Assembly (NCBI GenBank): GCA_017311315.1
Contig: CM029664.1
Location: 39,349,939-39,413,938 of the forward strand
Direction: 5' to 3'
DNA length: 64,000 bases
Source: Dendrocalamus latiflorus
Lineage: Eukaryota; Streptophyta; Magnoliopsida; Poales; Poaceae
Below the pieces are notes generated by a model. That model saw only the letters and a program-made list of their open reading frames with translations, had not been told where the DNA came from and searched no databases. Numbering within the stretch: the first letter of the stretch is position 1; each line of letters opens with the position of its first letter. The translations under genes and the position numbers were made by a program. This document shows positions 11,724 through 23,008 of this stretch, in pieces.

Positions 11724-13021
11724 TGTTGGGTTAATCTTATTGTATGTATGTTTTTGCTCATATGTATGCGAGTACTCTGTATGTATGGTCATTACGACCA
11801 GTCTGTGTGGTCGAAACGACCAGTCTTTGTGTTGTCGTTACGACCAGTGCTAAAGCTACTCCGAGTACTTCGTGGTCATAATGCCGTGGTCGATAGTCGA
11901 TGGTCGTAGTTGATTGTCGATAGCCATGATCGATAGTCAATAGTCAATAGTCAATGGTCCTGGTCGATGGTCGATAGTCGTAGTCGAGAGTCGATGGTCG
12001 GTAGTCAGTAGCACATACTCGGAGGAGTACTGTAGATGTCATACTTGGAGGAGTACTATAGACGTCATACTCGGAGGAGTACTATGGACGCCATACTCAG
12101 AGGAGTACAGTGGATGCCATACTCGTAAGAGTATTGTAGTGCTCGGAGGCCTCGAAGCCTATGTGTGGATTACGACCAGCGTCGTAGTGACTGTGTGCAT
12201 GGTCGGTTACGACCACGTTGTGTGTGGTCGTAACGACCAGTGTCGTAGTCGCTGGCGTCGTGGTTGTAGGCTCCTGCGTGTTCGAGGTTGAAACTCCAGT
12301 GTAGTGGTAGAAGACAAGGCGAGAATGAAGCCAACGGTCGTGGTCATACGGTGATCACTGTAGCAGTTGGTAGTAGGCGTCAACACAGGTGGTCATGGAT
12401 GACGCAAGTCATCGTAAGTCGGCTAACTACCTGACGTGGGCAGACGACTGGTCACTAAAGAAGTCAGCAGGTGGCTGAGCTGAGCGGCATGGGCAGGCAG
12501 TTGAGTGGCATGGGCAGGCAGTTGAGCGGCGTGGTCAATCGAACTGCTAGGTACGGGCAGCATCGTGGTAGTCATCAGTCGTGTGGAGTGGGTGAATGGC
12601 CAGATGTGTGGCCCGGCTGTATCTATATATACCCTGTAAGTCATTTGAAAGATTGAGCCAGTGAATAACAGAGAAAACACAGGAAAAGGTGCATCAGTTT
12701 GCACTATAATAGTCGTGCCTCAGTTCTAGTGTTTCAGCTCAGTTATTAGCTCCACCTTGTCATTCCCATCTCCGACAAGCTGTCCACAATTGTGTGTATC
12801 AGTCCACAACCAAAACGTACTTTTGAGAGAGTGAGGGCCAATGTTTGGTGAGCAGTCGTAAACTAGTTATGACTGCTAAGGGCGAACGAGTTACGACCAC
12901 TGAGAGCGGTGCTTCGAGTGCTCAAAATAGTCCACTCCCAACAATTGGTGTACAGTTGTAAACTTGTTTATGACTACTGAGATTGGTGTTCTGAGTGGTT
13001 GTAGTCCCCGCCACGCCCACA
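11724..13021 (+). repeat. 5' LTR of the 11.7-15.6 kb element
   Basis: The LTR is rich in short internal repeats. It has a cluster of 'ggtcgatagtcg' units (about 11885-12000), about five units of 'catactcggaggagtacta' (about 12008-12140), and paired 'gtggtcgtaacgaccag' palindromic units (about 12190-12245). A TATA-like box (ctatatataccc) is at about 12621-12632 and could mark the start of R. Such repeats in U3 often act as enhancer arrays, but that is inference here. Confidence 0.8.
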
Positions 13022-13160
13022 TCTGGTATCAGAGCGCCCACATCTGGTATCAAAGCCCCCACATCTGGTATTAAAGCCCCCACATCTGGTATCAGAGCTC
13101 CCACATCTAGAATCAGAGCTCCCACATCTGGTATCAGAGCGCCCACAGCTGGTATTAGAG
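13014..13160 (+). repeat. Seven 21-bp copies of the LTR end/PBS junction
   Basis: The unit cgcccacatctggtatcaga(g) holds the last bases of the 5' LTR (cgcccaca), a two-base spacer and the tRNA-iMet PBS (tggtatcagag). It is repeated seven times head to tail with a few substitutions. Only the first unit is at the true LTR edge. The 3' LTR shows a single cccaca end. Confidence 0.93.
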
Positions 13161-13233
13161 CTCAGGTGATTGTCTAGACACAGATCGAGAAGAAAAGCAG
13201 GGCTTCAGATCTCTCCGTCCACTCGGTTCCGGC

Positions 13234-14229
13234 GTGTCCACAGCAAAGCCCAAGTTCTGTCTTGAGCTAATCCCTACATTTGGGGATCAAAGCTTGGGGT
13301 CGTACACACCTTCCTCCATGTCGCGTCCGAGCTCGCCGAAAAGTGCCACCGACAACGAGGGCGCACTGAAGATCGGCGATGGGAGCGAGCCGAAGGCATC
13401 AGCGCACGAGGGCAGCATTACCCTCTTGTATCCCATGCTCACAAGGAGCAACTACATGGCTTGGGATGTGAAGATGAAGATGTTCATGCGCGCTCATGGC
13501 ATGTCGAACGCAATCATGGATGAGGTGGTGAATGAGAGGCAAGACCAAATGGCACTCGCAGCAATCTTCCTCGCGGTGGCAGAAGACATGCTGTTGCTCC
13601 TAGCGGAGAAGGAGACCACAAAGGAGGCCTGGAACACCCTGAAGATGATGCATCTCGGTGCTGATCGTGTCAAGGAGGTGCATGTTCAAAACCTCAAAAG
13701 CGAGTTTGAAAACTTACGGATGAGGGACACCGAATAGATTGACGACTTCGCCATGAGATTGATGACAATCGTCAGCAAGATACAAGGTCTAGGCAAAAAG
13801 ATGGAAGAGGCCTATGTCGTGCAGAAGTTTTTTCTTACCATGCCTAAGAAGTTCTCTCCCGTCATCACCATCATTGAACAATTCGGCGACATGAAAAACA
13901 TGTCGGTCGAAGAGCTAATCAGTTGGTTGAAGATGCAGGACGAGAGAAAGCGTCGCTACGACAACGGCGACAAAGACGAGGAGTGCTTGCTCCTGACGTG
14001 CACAGAGTGGGAGGCCTGATCGTCAAAAAAGGAAGGTGAAGGCTCTTTAGGTGGTTCTATTGGTGGTGGTGGCCGTCGATACCAAAGAAGGGACAAGGCA
14101 AAAGTGAGGTATTTTAATTGTAATGATTACGGACACTTTGCTTCAGAATGCCGTAAGCCTAAGAAGAAGGAGACAGTAGAGGCGCATCTCATTGTGGCGG
14201 ATACTGACGACGAACCGGCATTGATGTGA
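13234..14229 (+). pseudogene. gag: Copia-type gag, two in-frame stops
   Basis: The frame starts at ATG 13234 and can be followed to TGA 14227-14229. The order is: an N-terminal low-complexity part, TRSNYMAWDVKMKMFMRAHG (start of the gag/UBN2 region), WNTLKMMHLGADRV, EEAYVVQKFFLTMPKKF, and a CCHC zinc knuckle CNCNDYGHFASEC near 14120-14160. TAG at 13735-13737 and TGA at 14017-14019 interrupt the frame. Gag would package the RNA. With these stops the element cannot supply its own, so it depends on another element twice over. Confidence 0.85.
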
Positions 14230-14259
14230 AGAACCTGCAACAAGATTAAGGGGGGTGAT

Positions 14260-15643
14260 TGTTGGGTTAATCTTGTTGTATGTTTGTTTTGTTCATGTGT
14301 GTGCGAGTACTCTGTAGGTGTGGTCATTACGACCAATCTGTATGGTCGATATGACCAATCTTTATGTGGTCTTTACGACCAGTGCTAAAGCTACACCAAG
14401 TATTGTAGCTCCGAGTACTTTATGGTCATAATGCCATGGTGGATAAGCGATGGTCATAGTTGATTGTCGATGGCTGTGGTCGATAGTCAATAGTCGTAGT
14501 CGATAGTTGTAATCAATGGTCGATAGTCGACGGTCGTGGTTGATGGTCGATAATCGATAGTCATAGTCGAGAGTCGATGGTTGGTAGTTGGCAATGCATA
14601 CTCAGAGGAGTACTATGGATGTCATACTCGGAGGAGTACTATAGACATCATACTCGGAGGAGTATTGTGGACACCATATTCGAAGGAGTACAGTAGACGC
14701 CATACTCATAAGAGTCTTGTAGCACTCGGAGGACTCGATGCCTTTGTGTGGTCGTAGCGCCATGGTCATGGCGCCTGTGTGCATGGTCGGTTACGACCAC
14801 GTTGTGTGTGGTTATAACGACTAGCGTCGTAGTGACTGTGTGTGTGGTCGGTTTTAACCACGTTGTGTGTGGTCGTAACGACCAACGTCATAATCGCTGG
14901 CGCTGTGGTCGTAGGCTCCTGCGTGTCTGTGGTCAAAGCTCCAGTGAAGTGTTAGAAGACAAGCTGAGGATGAAGTCAGCGGTCATGGTCGTACGACGAT
15001 TACTATAGCAGTCAGTAGCAGACGTCAACACGGGCAGTCATGGATGACGCAGGTCGTCCTTAGTCAACTAACTGCCTGGCGTGGATAAGCGACTGGTCAC
15101 TAAAGCAGTCAGTAGGTGGCTGAGCTGAGCGGCATGGGCAGGTAGTTGAGCGGCGTGGTCAGTCGAACTACTCGGTATGGGCAGCATCCTGGTAGTCATC
15201 AATCGTGTGGAGTGGATGAGTGGCCAGATGTGTGGCTCGCCTGTGTCTATATATACCCTGTAAATCGTTTGAAAGATTGAGCCAGTGAATAACAGAGAAA
15301 ACACTGGAAAAGGTGCGTCAGTTTGCACTGCAATAATCGTACCTCAGTTCTAGTATTTCGGCTCAGTTATTAGCTCCAACTTGTCGTTCCCATCTCCGAC
15401 AAGCTGTCCACGACTGTGTGTATCAGTTCACAGCCAAATCGTGTGTTTGAGAGAGCCAAGGTCAATGTCTGGTGAGTAGTTGTAAATTAGTTACGACTGC
15501 TGAGGGCGAACGAGTTACGACCACTAAGAGCGGTGTTTCGAGTGCTCAAAACACTCCACTTCCAACACCTGGTGTATAGTCATAAACTCCTTTACGACTA
15601 CTGAGATCGGTGTTCCGAGTGGTCATAACCCCCCACACCCACA
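14260..15643 (+). repeat. 3' LTR of the 11.7-15.6 kb element
   Basis: This is a direct repeat of 11724-13021 with the same start, internal repeat clusters, TATA-like box (about 15247-15258) and end. It is about 86 bp longer because of small indels, mostly in the 'gtcgatagtcg' cluster. Confidence 0.85.
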
Positions 15644-15869
15644 ACCTGTAACTCTAGCAGGATCATATAGAAATCTCAAGCAAAACAGCAAGCCCGTCTC
15701 ACCTCCACATCAACAAGGCCTTCAAAATCTAAGCTTCACTTATAGAGGAGCTGAATTCAGAACCGCTGTAATTGTCACCAATTTAGCCAGTCAACCTAAA
15801 TTTTATCTATTTAGCTCAAATATTTGCTATCCTACCTCAACAAAGTAGCAAGCTATCCCTACATCTACA
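15644..15869. other. Sequence between LTR element and dispersed repeat
   Basis: AT-rich with no gene visible. It may be part of the same dispersed repeat as 15870-16440. Confidence 0.2.
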
Positions 15870-16440
15870 CAACACTAGCACAGCGACACAATACCACCCA
15901 AGACCAAGAAAGCCAGAAGCAGCTCAAGAAGCAACGCCTCACCTGCACGTAGAGGAACAAGTTGGCGACAAAATTGCTGGCGTACCTGGCCTCCGTCACG
16001 AACGCACAGGTCAGCAGAAGGTTCGCCACTAGCCATGCATGGGGTGGGGCTGTGGGCCGCGGTCCAGATCGGTTCAGCCACATCGGAGTAGGCGCGTCGC
16101 GGGATAGGGCGAAGGTGGCAGGGCCTGGTGCCAACGGTAGTCGGGTGGCCCAGCGATGGAGGGGGCAGGGTGGGGCGATGGCAGCGGCGGCATGGTCCTG
16201 ATTGATTCAGCCATGGTGTCGTACGTCGTGGGATGGGGTGAAGGTGGCAGGGCATGGTACCGATGGTGGTCGGGTGGGCCAGGGGTGGAGGGGTGGGGCG
16301 ATGGCAGCGGCGTGCACGTGGGAGGAGGGGATATGAACTAGATCAATCACGAGCAGATGGCATGGGTTGGCTCGGGAAGGGATCGGTTTGGCTACGTCGG
16401 GCATGCGTGAGCAGGGAGTACTAAGAGAGTAAGAACAACA
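15870..16440 (+). repeat. Dispersed gene-fragment repeat, uninterrupted copy
   Basis: The first part matches the reverse complement of 10311-10540. The second part ('gggcgaaggtggcagggcc...ggtgccaacggtagtcggg' to 'gagagtaagaac') matches 42338-42596. The join in this copy falls at 'gcgcgtcgcgggatagggcg' near 16090-16110, aligned with gcacatcacagg at 10311 (reverse complement) and atgggacgaagg at 42338. It therefore shows the arrangement before the hAT insertion and inversion. A minus-strand frame (VTEARYASNFVANLFLYVQV) suggests a captured exon of unknown origin. Confidence 0.78.
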
Positions 16441-16636
16441 TTATTTATACTTTTACTAGCTGAATGCCCGTGCGTTGCTACGGATTTTTAAAATTTATCA
16501 CATTACATGTTTTAAAACTTACAGATGGTAAAATTTTTTAGTTCTAAAAGTTTTTAAATCCGTCAAGTAAGTCGGAAGCCGTCGATCACACCTCGTAGTC
16601 ATACGGTGCATCAAAGTTTAAAGGCAACTACATAAC

Positions 16637-17317
16637 CTTGTCATCCCTCTTGAGTGGCTTGATCTCTTTACAGCTTAACAAGTTTTCTTCAATTTTTAAA
16701 ATGCTATCATTTGAACTGAAATCGGAATCCTTATGTGAGCCATTAAGCATTTGAACTTTACTGATTCCAAGAAGTTTGGAACCTATAGATGGCGCTTTGG
16801 CATCAACAGCATTCATTGGAGGGTTTAATAATTTAAGAAGAAAATGGATACAAGATTTCGAATCCAAAAAATGATTGTCTTGGACCTGCATAACAACAAG
16901 AAAAGGGGAGATTGAAAATAAGCAAAATTGAAACTGCAGGAATATAACATCAAAGGTACTAAAAGAATAGCAACTGTTCGCCAATTAAATGGCATTCAAC
17001 AAGCGAGATATATATAAGCTAATGAAAAGCTGAATATCAACACTACCTGAAATTCATACTTAAATTCTAATTCAACTTTCAACTTTCAATATAGTAGATA
17101 TGAATAACTTTGTCACAACGTGGTTATCTTTGTGACTTATGAGATAGATATATTTAATATGCATAAAACAATGCAGGATGCACAAAAGCATATCAATTGG
17201 GATTAAGAGGTACTCACATCAACTGCCAAAACAAATAAAAGAGCTACTGCAGCAATAGCGCAGGGAGGATCATCAATGTTCAGAACCAAAACAGCATCGA
17301 TAATTTGCTGAACCAAT
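16637..17317 (-). pseudogene. WAPL: WAPL-like cohesin-release factor, two captured exons
   Basis: Exon 17317-17218 encodes LVQQIIDAVLVLNIDD...AIAAVALLFVLAVD and ends at donor gtgagt. After an intron, exon 16885-16637 starts behind tgcag and encodes VQDNHFLDSKSCIHFLLKLL, NPPMNAVDAKAPSIGSKLLG and LLSCKEIKPLKRDD, ending before gttatg. The frame joins in phase (VD-VQDNHFLD). These motifs match the armadillo-like WAPL region of plants, where WAPL removes cohesin from chromosomes. Only a small inner part of the protein is present, so this is a captured fragment with introns kept, as usual for Helitron capture. Confidence 0.72.
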
Positions 17318-18504
17318 CTACAGGATATAAGAAAAGAAGGCACTTGTGGCTTGTGAGTAATAAACTGGAAAGGTGTAAGATTTTCAGAAAAATGAAATGG
17401 AATATTGTGTTTTAGCAATTGAAGATGTCCTGAAATTCAATAGAAAAATGAAGATTGCATGATGCATGATCATACGTTGCAATAATTATGTTTGATGAGA
17501 ACTTACTTTTAGCAATCTTATCCATCTACACAAGTAGAAATGGGTAAAAATATTGTAAGAATCTAGTGTGGTGATTCTGTAGTCAAGGAACCAAAACTGC
17601 ACTTCTTTCAGCATAATAACCGGCGAACTAAAGAATTGAAGCCCAATTCAGACAGCAACAGAGATATCATACATCTTCAACTTATGCAAATCAAGACAGT
17701 ATATCTTCAACTAAAAATGCTTGTAAAGTGTCAAAACGTCAGTATAGAACTGAGTTTAGTAGTAAAGCTTCGATGTTGTTCACAGCTCAATTAGATAGCA
17801 ACTCCACATATTTTCATCAATATTGCAATTCTGGTTTACAAGACACCACAGTTCAGTACCAATTGGAAACCCTCCCAAAAATTACAAAATAAATACCCTC
17901 ATGGTCCAAGGAGAAATATTAAGCTAGAGTATAACAGATGGCATTTCTACTGAAGACTTCCTTTCATTTTGATCCACAGATTGAAACCAAACCTCAGTTC
18001 CTAAGGATATATGGAACCACCACAAAGTGTACATTGATCTTACTGCTTAGACCTCATGCCATCATTCTGTAAGAATCACATAAACATTACATGCATAAAT
18101 GCTTAAAAATACAGAAATTTCTAGAAATTCTGTATGGGGTATTAGCTAATCCACCACAATGCTGAACATCACTGGCAAGTGGCTAAGCATAAGCATTGAA
18201 CTGAACATATAAGAAACAACATTTCGTAGCACCCAACCACTAATGTCTTCCTTCCATGGGAACCGAAACATGAATCTTCACTTTCTCAAGAAACACAGCA
18301 TACGAATTGAACATAGATAAGGACCAAAATTTCCATATATTTGTGATGGAACAGAACTGTTATTATGCCTTGTTATACTCCTTGCTCACTCATCTCACCT
18401 CACCTCATTTCTTTCCATCCCCTTCTCCTCTGGGGAAGAAATCAAAATAGCCGGAAACACGGAGGACGAAATGTGTGTGTGACGAGACGACTCGCCACCG
18501 CCTC

Positions 18505-18880
18505 TCAGTCGAGGAAGCCGGTGCGGCGCAGGACGGCGTTGCGGACGCGGTGGAGGTCGCGGCCCTTGAGCGTGCGCCGCGCGACGATCTCGTGCGGCGG
18601 AACCATGGCCTCCCCGCCGACGGGCTGGGCCCACCTCCCCCTCCGCGTCGCCGCCTCCGACGGTATCCGCACCGGCCGACGCCGACCTAGCCATTTCCGA
18701 CGGGGTCAACGCGGCGGTCTCCGGGATGTGGCGCGCGGCTCGGACGTTGGGGGCCCAGCGCATCTTCTTCTTCTTACCCTCCTCGTCGGGGAGCGCGGGG
18801 AGACGGCCGGGGGCCGAGGAGGCTAGCCAGAGGACGTCGAGCTCGAGCGACGATCTCGTGCGGCGTGGGCGGTGGTGGGT
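18505..18880 (-). pseudogene. S40/DUF584 senescence-regulator-like fragment
   Basis: The C-terminal part, 18606 down to TGA at 18507-18505, encodes MVPPHEIVARRTLKGRDLHR and VRNAVLRRTGFLD. This is the conserved end of the plant S40 (DUF584) family, although the stretch usually found between ARR and TLKGRD is missing. Upstream, in another minus frame, ELDVLWLASSAPGRLPALPD and KKKKMRWAPNV could be the N-terminal part. A frameshift near 18620 separates them. It is a captured and damaged copy inside the Helitron. Confidence 0.6.
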
Positions 18881-18999
18881 TTCAGGGGGGCGGAAGAGTA
18901 TGAGGCAGTCCATTGCGTTGCTCCGGGGATCACCAGTACGGCGGATCTGTATGAGGCGGCGGCGGAACGGAGGGCGGGGGAGGAGGCGGCGGCGCGGAG

Positions 19000-19640
19000 G
19001 GCGGGGGAGGAGGCGGCGGAGAAATGGGGTCCCCGCTCCTCGCCGGCGTCGTGCCACTTCACATTCCCAACGGCGGCGGCGCCACCTCGACGACCACGGC
19101 GTCCTCCACGCCCCCCCCTTCCTGTTGGCGTACAGTCCGCCCCAATCCGCCGCTCCCAAACCCATCGGCGGCGCGGATCAGGACGGTGGGAGGGGGAGAC
19201 GACTCGGTGACGAGACATGGGCGCAGATTGGGACGGGGGGAGGGGAGAGTGGCGGCGCGGAGAACGGGGGGAGAGGACTCGGCGGCGGCGGTGGCGCGGG
19301 GTGGGAGGGAGGGAAGGAGGCTGCGGCGCGGTGTGGAGAGGAGGAGGAGGAGGAGGCGGCGGCGCGGAGTGGGGAGGAGGAGGCGAGGGTGGAGCGGAGG
19401 AGCCGGGGAGGAGGCGGCGGTGGAGCAGAAGAGCGGGGGAGGAGGAGGCGACGGCGGCGCGGGGTGGGGAGGAGGAGGCGAGGGCGGAGCGGAGGAGGAG
19501 GGAGGGGAGGAGGCGAGGGCGGCGCGGCAGCGGAAGAGGGAGGGGAGGAGGCGAGGGCGGCGCGACGGCGAGGAGGCGAGGGCGGCGCGGTGGCGGAGGA
19601 GGGAGGGGAGGACCGGTGCGGTGGCGGAAGAAATGAGGTG
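19000..19640. repeat. GC-rich GGAGG/GGCGG low-complexity block
   Basis: Near the 5' end of the Helitron, a simple purine-rich repeat (ggaggaggcgagggcggcgcgg and variants) gives long open frames on both strands. These frames are composition effects. No gene is called. Confidence 0.85.
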
Positions 19641-19773
19641 GGGAGGCAGCCGCAGGGATTCGGGGGGCAGCGCAGGGGTTCGGGCGTGGGGGGTGGGCAG
19701 CGCACGATTTTTTTAAGAAGGGGTGGGCGTAGAATTGACCATCACCTTCAACTCCTCCTTTTAGGAGTAGAGA

Positions 19774-20303
19774 TATAAAATGAGATCGAAGATAAATCCG
19801 TAAGTTTAGTTTAATTATATCTATCATTCTTTTTTGAGATATCATTGTAACACACGGACATCTTGTTAGTCATTTATGTATGGTGTTGTATAGCAAATAT
19901 AATTATATTTTAATTATAGACAATAAAATTATATACCAAAATTAATTATATTATAATATTTAGCCACGCAATTACACGAGTAATGCTTTATCGTGTAATG
20001 CTAGCCGTTTGCGTGGTTTGTCGGGCATCGTATGTTCAGCAGCCGTACTTATCTGATGATGGTTACTGCCAGGTGTTACTAAAAGCATTGATTAGTGTAC
20101 TAACGCTAGGGAGGAAGCGCTCGGTTCGAACTTCAAGAAGTTTAGCTGCGAATCCAGTGGAGCAAGATGCTTGCAAGCACGCAGCATGCATGCGTTTTTA
20201 CTGTACCAAGTACCGATTCTAATCATGCACTGTGCGCGATCATTTTGGCGCCTCTTGGCAGTACAGTTCAAAGTTACAAAAGGAAGAAAATGAGAGAATT
20301 TTG
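19774..20303. other. Unclassified AT-rich sequence
   Basis: There is no gene here. One short plus ORF at 19983-20222 has no recognised domain. Confidence 0.3.
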
Positions 20304-21427
20304 CGGAGGCGGAGCCACAGTGTTACATGGGGTGTAGTTGCATTTTTAAAATTTTTACAAAAAAACGATATATACCCTTTCTTAATATATAAATATATAC
20401 TATACATACTAACATATTTCTAACACCCATTAAGCCCAACAAGCAATAAGTCAAGCTTATTAGCCTAATTGCCCAAGCCATCATCACTTTCTCAATCGAC
20501 CAGCCACCCCCATCGAAGATTTCCCAATCGGCCAAATCCTTCAGGCTTCTGCCCTAGCACAGCAACCGAGCTCGAGCTCAGACATGTGGCTCTGCTCACA
20601 CACAGATCATCGTTGCCGCTGCGCTCCTCGAAGGCCAGAGTCCCCGCGTTGCCGGCGACCACCAAGTACCAGAGAGGAAAAGGTAAACCAAAGAAGTCAT
20701 TAACCTGCCCACCATCGAGAAGTGCTATAAGCTCTCCAAACAACTCTTCTACACCCGCATCGCCAAATCCCCTGTGCTCCTGACTTATTGTGCCTTATTT
20801 TTTATCGCCCAGCTCTTCTATGCACTTTAGTTCTCGATGTCGATTAACTTCATGAATCTTGAATGCTGGTAGATCTTTTCCTAATGTTCATGTGTCAACT
20901 AGCTGCCAATTCGGTAGTGCTAATAATGCTGCTGAATCCTTATGAATTGTCCAAATTAAGGTATGATTAGAACATTATAGGGCTGCAAGATACGCATTTG
21001 GAGAATTCTATGGTGTTAATTTGATTCTCAGCATACCAATTTGTGAGCTTGTGTGGCACGGGGTGGTGTATTAAGGGTTTTTCTTGTTACAGGGTTTAGT
21101 GATCGGATGGGGATGCAAAAGGCTCTGATGGGATGATTTCATGGTAATCATAGATTGTAGTATACAGATTGGTCTGGGCACCAGAAAATAAATTGCTCCT
21201 TTGTTGCCTTCGGGTTTAAAAGGATGATCTCAGGAATCAAAACCCAAAAGAGAGTTGCAAGAGTTATGATCAATCCTAACACGCTAAGAAATAACCTAGG
21301 TAAATAATACTTGAATAATTACTTGATTACATATATTGAATTTCTGTACTATGTCATTTAAACTTGTCTTAGAACAAACATGTCTTAAGTTCGCAACCCC
21401 ATCATCAAAATACTGGCTCCGCCACTG
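20304..21427. mobile_element. Non-autonomous hAT-like element with a gene fragment
   Basis: The left end is CGGAGGCGGAGCCACAG and the right end, read inward, is CAGTGGCGGAGCCAGTA. The flanking 8-mers gaattttg (20296-20303) and gactttcg (21428-21435) agree at six of eight positions, a decayed hAT target duplication. Inside, a coding-like plus-strand stretch (about 20500-20840) ends LPTIEKCYKLSKQLFYTRIA, SPVLLTYCALFFIAQLFYAL and stop, with a hydrophobic C-terminal segment. I do not recognise its source. No transposase is left. Confidence 0.65.
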
Positions 21428-23000
21428 GACTTTCGAGGCGCTTTCCCCCTTCCATTCCCTTTAACCGAAAGGGTTGTGGGATGAACTTATAGCTTACACC
21501 TCCAACTAGCTTGCGGCTTAAGTTTCTAGTTGTGGTTTTTGGTTTATGGTTGAAATTGCATTATAAAGGCTATTAGCTTTTTAAAAAATTAAAGAAAAAT
21601 AGAAAGAAAAATGAAAAAAACTGGTATATCATCATGGACAATACAAAGAAATAAGAAAAAAAATAAAAGGCAAAAAGGCCAACCCCCCCCCCCCAAAGCC
21701 TAAATAAGCTGAAATTAGAAACCGACGCGTTCAAAGTGGTTTCGGGCTTAAATAAACTGAAAGCTAAAATACATAAGAAACTGAAGCCATTTGGAGCAGG
21801 GCCAGTGTTGGTTTTGTTTTACCGAGTGGAATTTACCTATGGAACTGGAATGAAGACTCAAGACTGAACGTTGCACATGCAGGTAAGACAGCTTGACTCT
21901 TACTAGTATTGTGCACTTGTTCTAGTTAATTAGTCATCACCATATATAGGCCATGTTCAAAAGTGTCATGGTTTTTGACTACAAATTTTGGCTTTTAACT
22001 GATTACAAGAGAGATTGAGGGAGTAAGGCATGGGTGGAGGCACCATCCATCGAGCCTGAGTGGCTGCTCCCACCCACGCCGATGAAGTTGTTAAATTGAG
22101 GAAGCCGACTAGAGCGGGTGAAAAGGCAGTCTTAAAAAAATCTTCTCTACTTAAATAACAACTTCTATTTAGCTAAACCAAGTATAAGATGCGAAAGCTT
22201 AACTCAAAAAGGTTTAGCACAAATAATGCTTAATACAACCAGGTTCACCTAAGAGCACCAACAAGATAAGACTATGTCAAGGTTTGTAATCTTAGGATGA
22301 CAAGCAATCAATTTAATTTTATGAATGTAAATTGCTTGTATGTAAATTGAGCACAAGAAAACAAACCACAATTGACACGGTTGCTTTTTACCGTGGTGTT
22401 CAGAGACTTGCCGATCTCCCCTAGTCCACATTAAGGTTAGCATAAACAAATTAGACCGGCTCTATGAATTAATCTGAAACGCCTCAATCCACTAGTGGTA
22501 GCTCTTTTCTGCTCTGGGTAGGTGAGCTCCAACCTTCATAACTTTGCCGGGTCTTCTCATAATTTTCTTTGAGAAGATCACTGTGCACGATGCCTCCAAC
22601 GCCATCTAGAACTCAGCAAACTCTAAGAGTGATAAGTCAAACCCCTCGCTTGACTCTCACCACATGCAACGAATGCACACCGCTGAAGTGGATACACCAT
22701 CCACTTGCAGATGCAACATATGCAGTCTAAAGCCTTCCTCCTTACTCACAAGATGCAACATATACACAATAGAGAGGAGGACCTCACACTAGCTCAAGAG
22801 AGTGAAATGGAGTGAAGCATTCTTATGATCAACCGATTACAAGGGGTATATATACCCCACACCTCGAAACTAGCCATTAGGATAAAAAATAGGATTTCTG
22901 GAAGTATCGCAGGCAAATGACCAGTACTTCCGCTCCCCTCAGCAACGGTCAAAAAACTAGCTGTTGCAGACAAATCCGATAGTGTCGATGTGCGAAGTCT
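21428..23000. other. Unclassified sequence
   Basis: A run of 12 C lies at 21683-21694 within an A-rich, palindromic stretch that looks like a Tourist-type remnant. The remainder (22000-23000) has short ORFs only. Motifs 'agtaccgc/agtacttccg' near 22900-22990 recur at 24990-25150 on the other side of the next hAT element, so both flanks probably belong to one older repeat. Confidence 0.3.
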
Positions 23001-23008
23001 AGTACTAC

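Larger units (their letters stand above)
11724..15643 (+). mobile_element. Non-autonomous LTR retrotransposon, gag only (Copia-type)
   Basis: Long LTRs lie at 11724-13021 and 14260-15643. Both start TGTTGGGTTAATCTT and end CCCACA. The internal region is only 1238 bp: a PBS complementary to tRNA-iMet (TGGTATCAGAGC from 13024), a broken gag frame, and a purine-rich tract (aagattaaggggggtga) before the 3' LTR. There is no protease, integrase or RT, so it would need a helper. The LTRs are visibly diverged, which suggests an old insertion. The flanking 5-mers gccta and acctg share only the central cct, so no clear target duplication remains. Confidence 0.85.
16456..19773 (-). mobile_element. Helitron (maize-type ends), non-autonomous, with captured gene pieces
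   Basis: On the minus strand the element starts TCTCTACTCCTAAAAGG at 19773. It ends with the hairpin-forming CCGTAGCAACGCACGGGC block followed by ATTCAGCTAG, with CTAG at 16459-16456. Both fit the grass/maize Helitron consensus (TCTMTAYTA start; YCGTNRYAANGCACGKRY...CTAG end). The outside bases on that strand are A before TC and T after CTAG, the expected AT target with no duplication. It is 3318 bp and has no Rep/helicase. At least two unrelated host gene fragments lie inside, both in the Helitron's own orientation. Confidence 0.92.

Noticed and set aside
12922..13146. Minus-strand ORF with IPDVGAL repeats
   Set aside because: It is the reverse translation of the 21-bp LTR-end/PBS array; the unit is a multiple of three, so any frame stays open.
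13014..13160. CRISPR-like short repeat array
   Set aside because: The units are adjacent with no spacers, they lie in an LTR element, and the genome is that of a plant.
15068..15328. Minus ORFs in both LTRs starting MQTDAPFPVFSLLFTGSIFQ
   Set aside because: They are present in both LTRs (12423-12704 and 15068-15328), antisense to the element, with no domain; the similarity is that of the LTRs.
11719..15648. Target duplication for the 11.7-15.6 kb element (gccta/acctg)
   Set aside because: Only three of five bases agree, which is not enough to claim.
18823..19845. Open frames of 230-350 codons on both strands
   Set aside because: They come from GGAGG/GGCGG low-complexity sequence in the Helitron, with no domain and overlapping frames on both strands.
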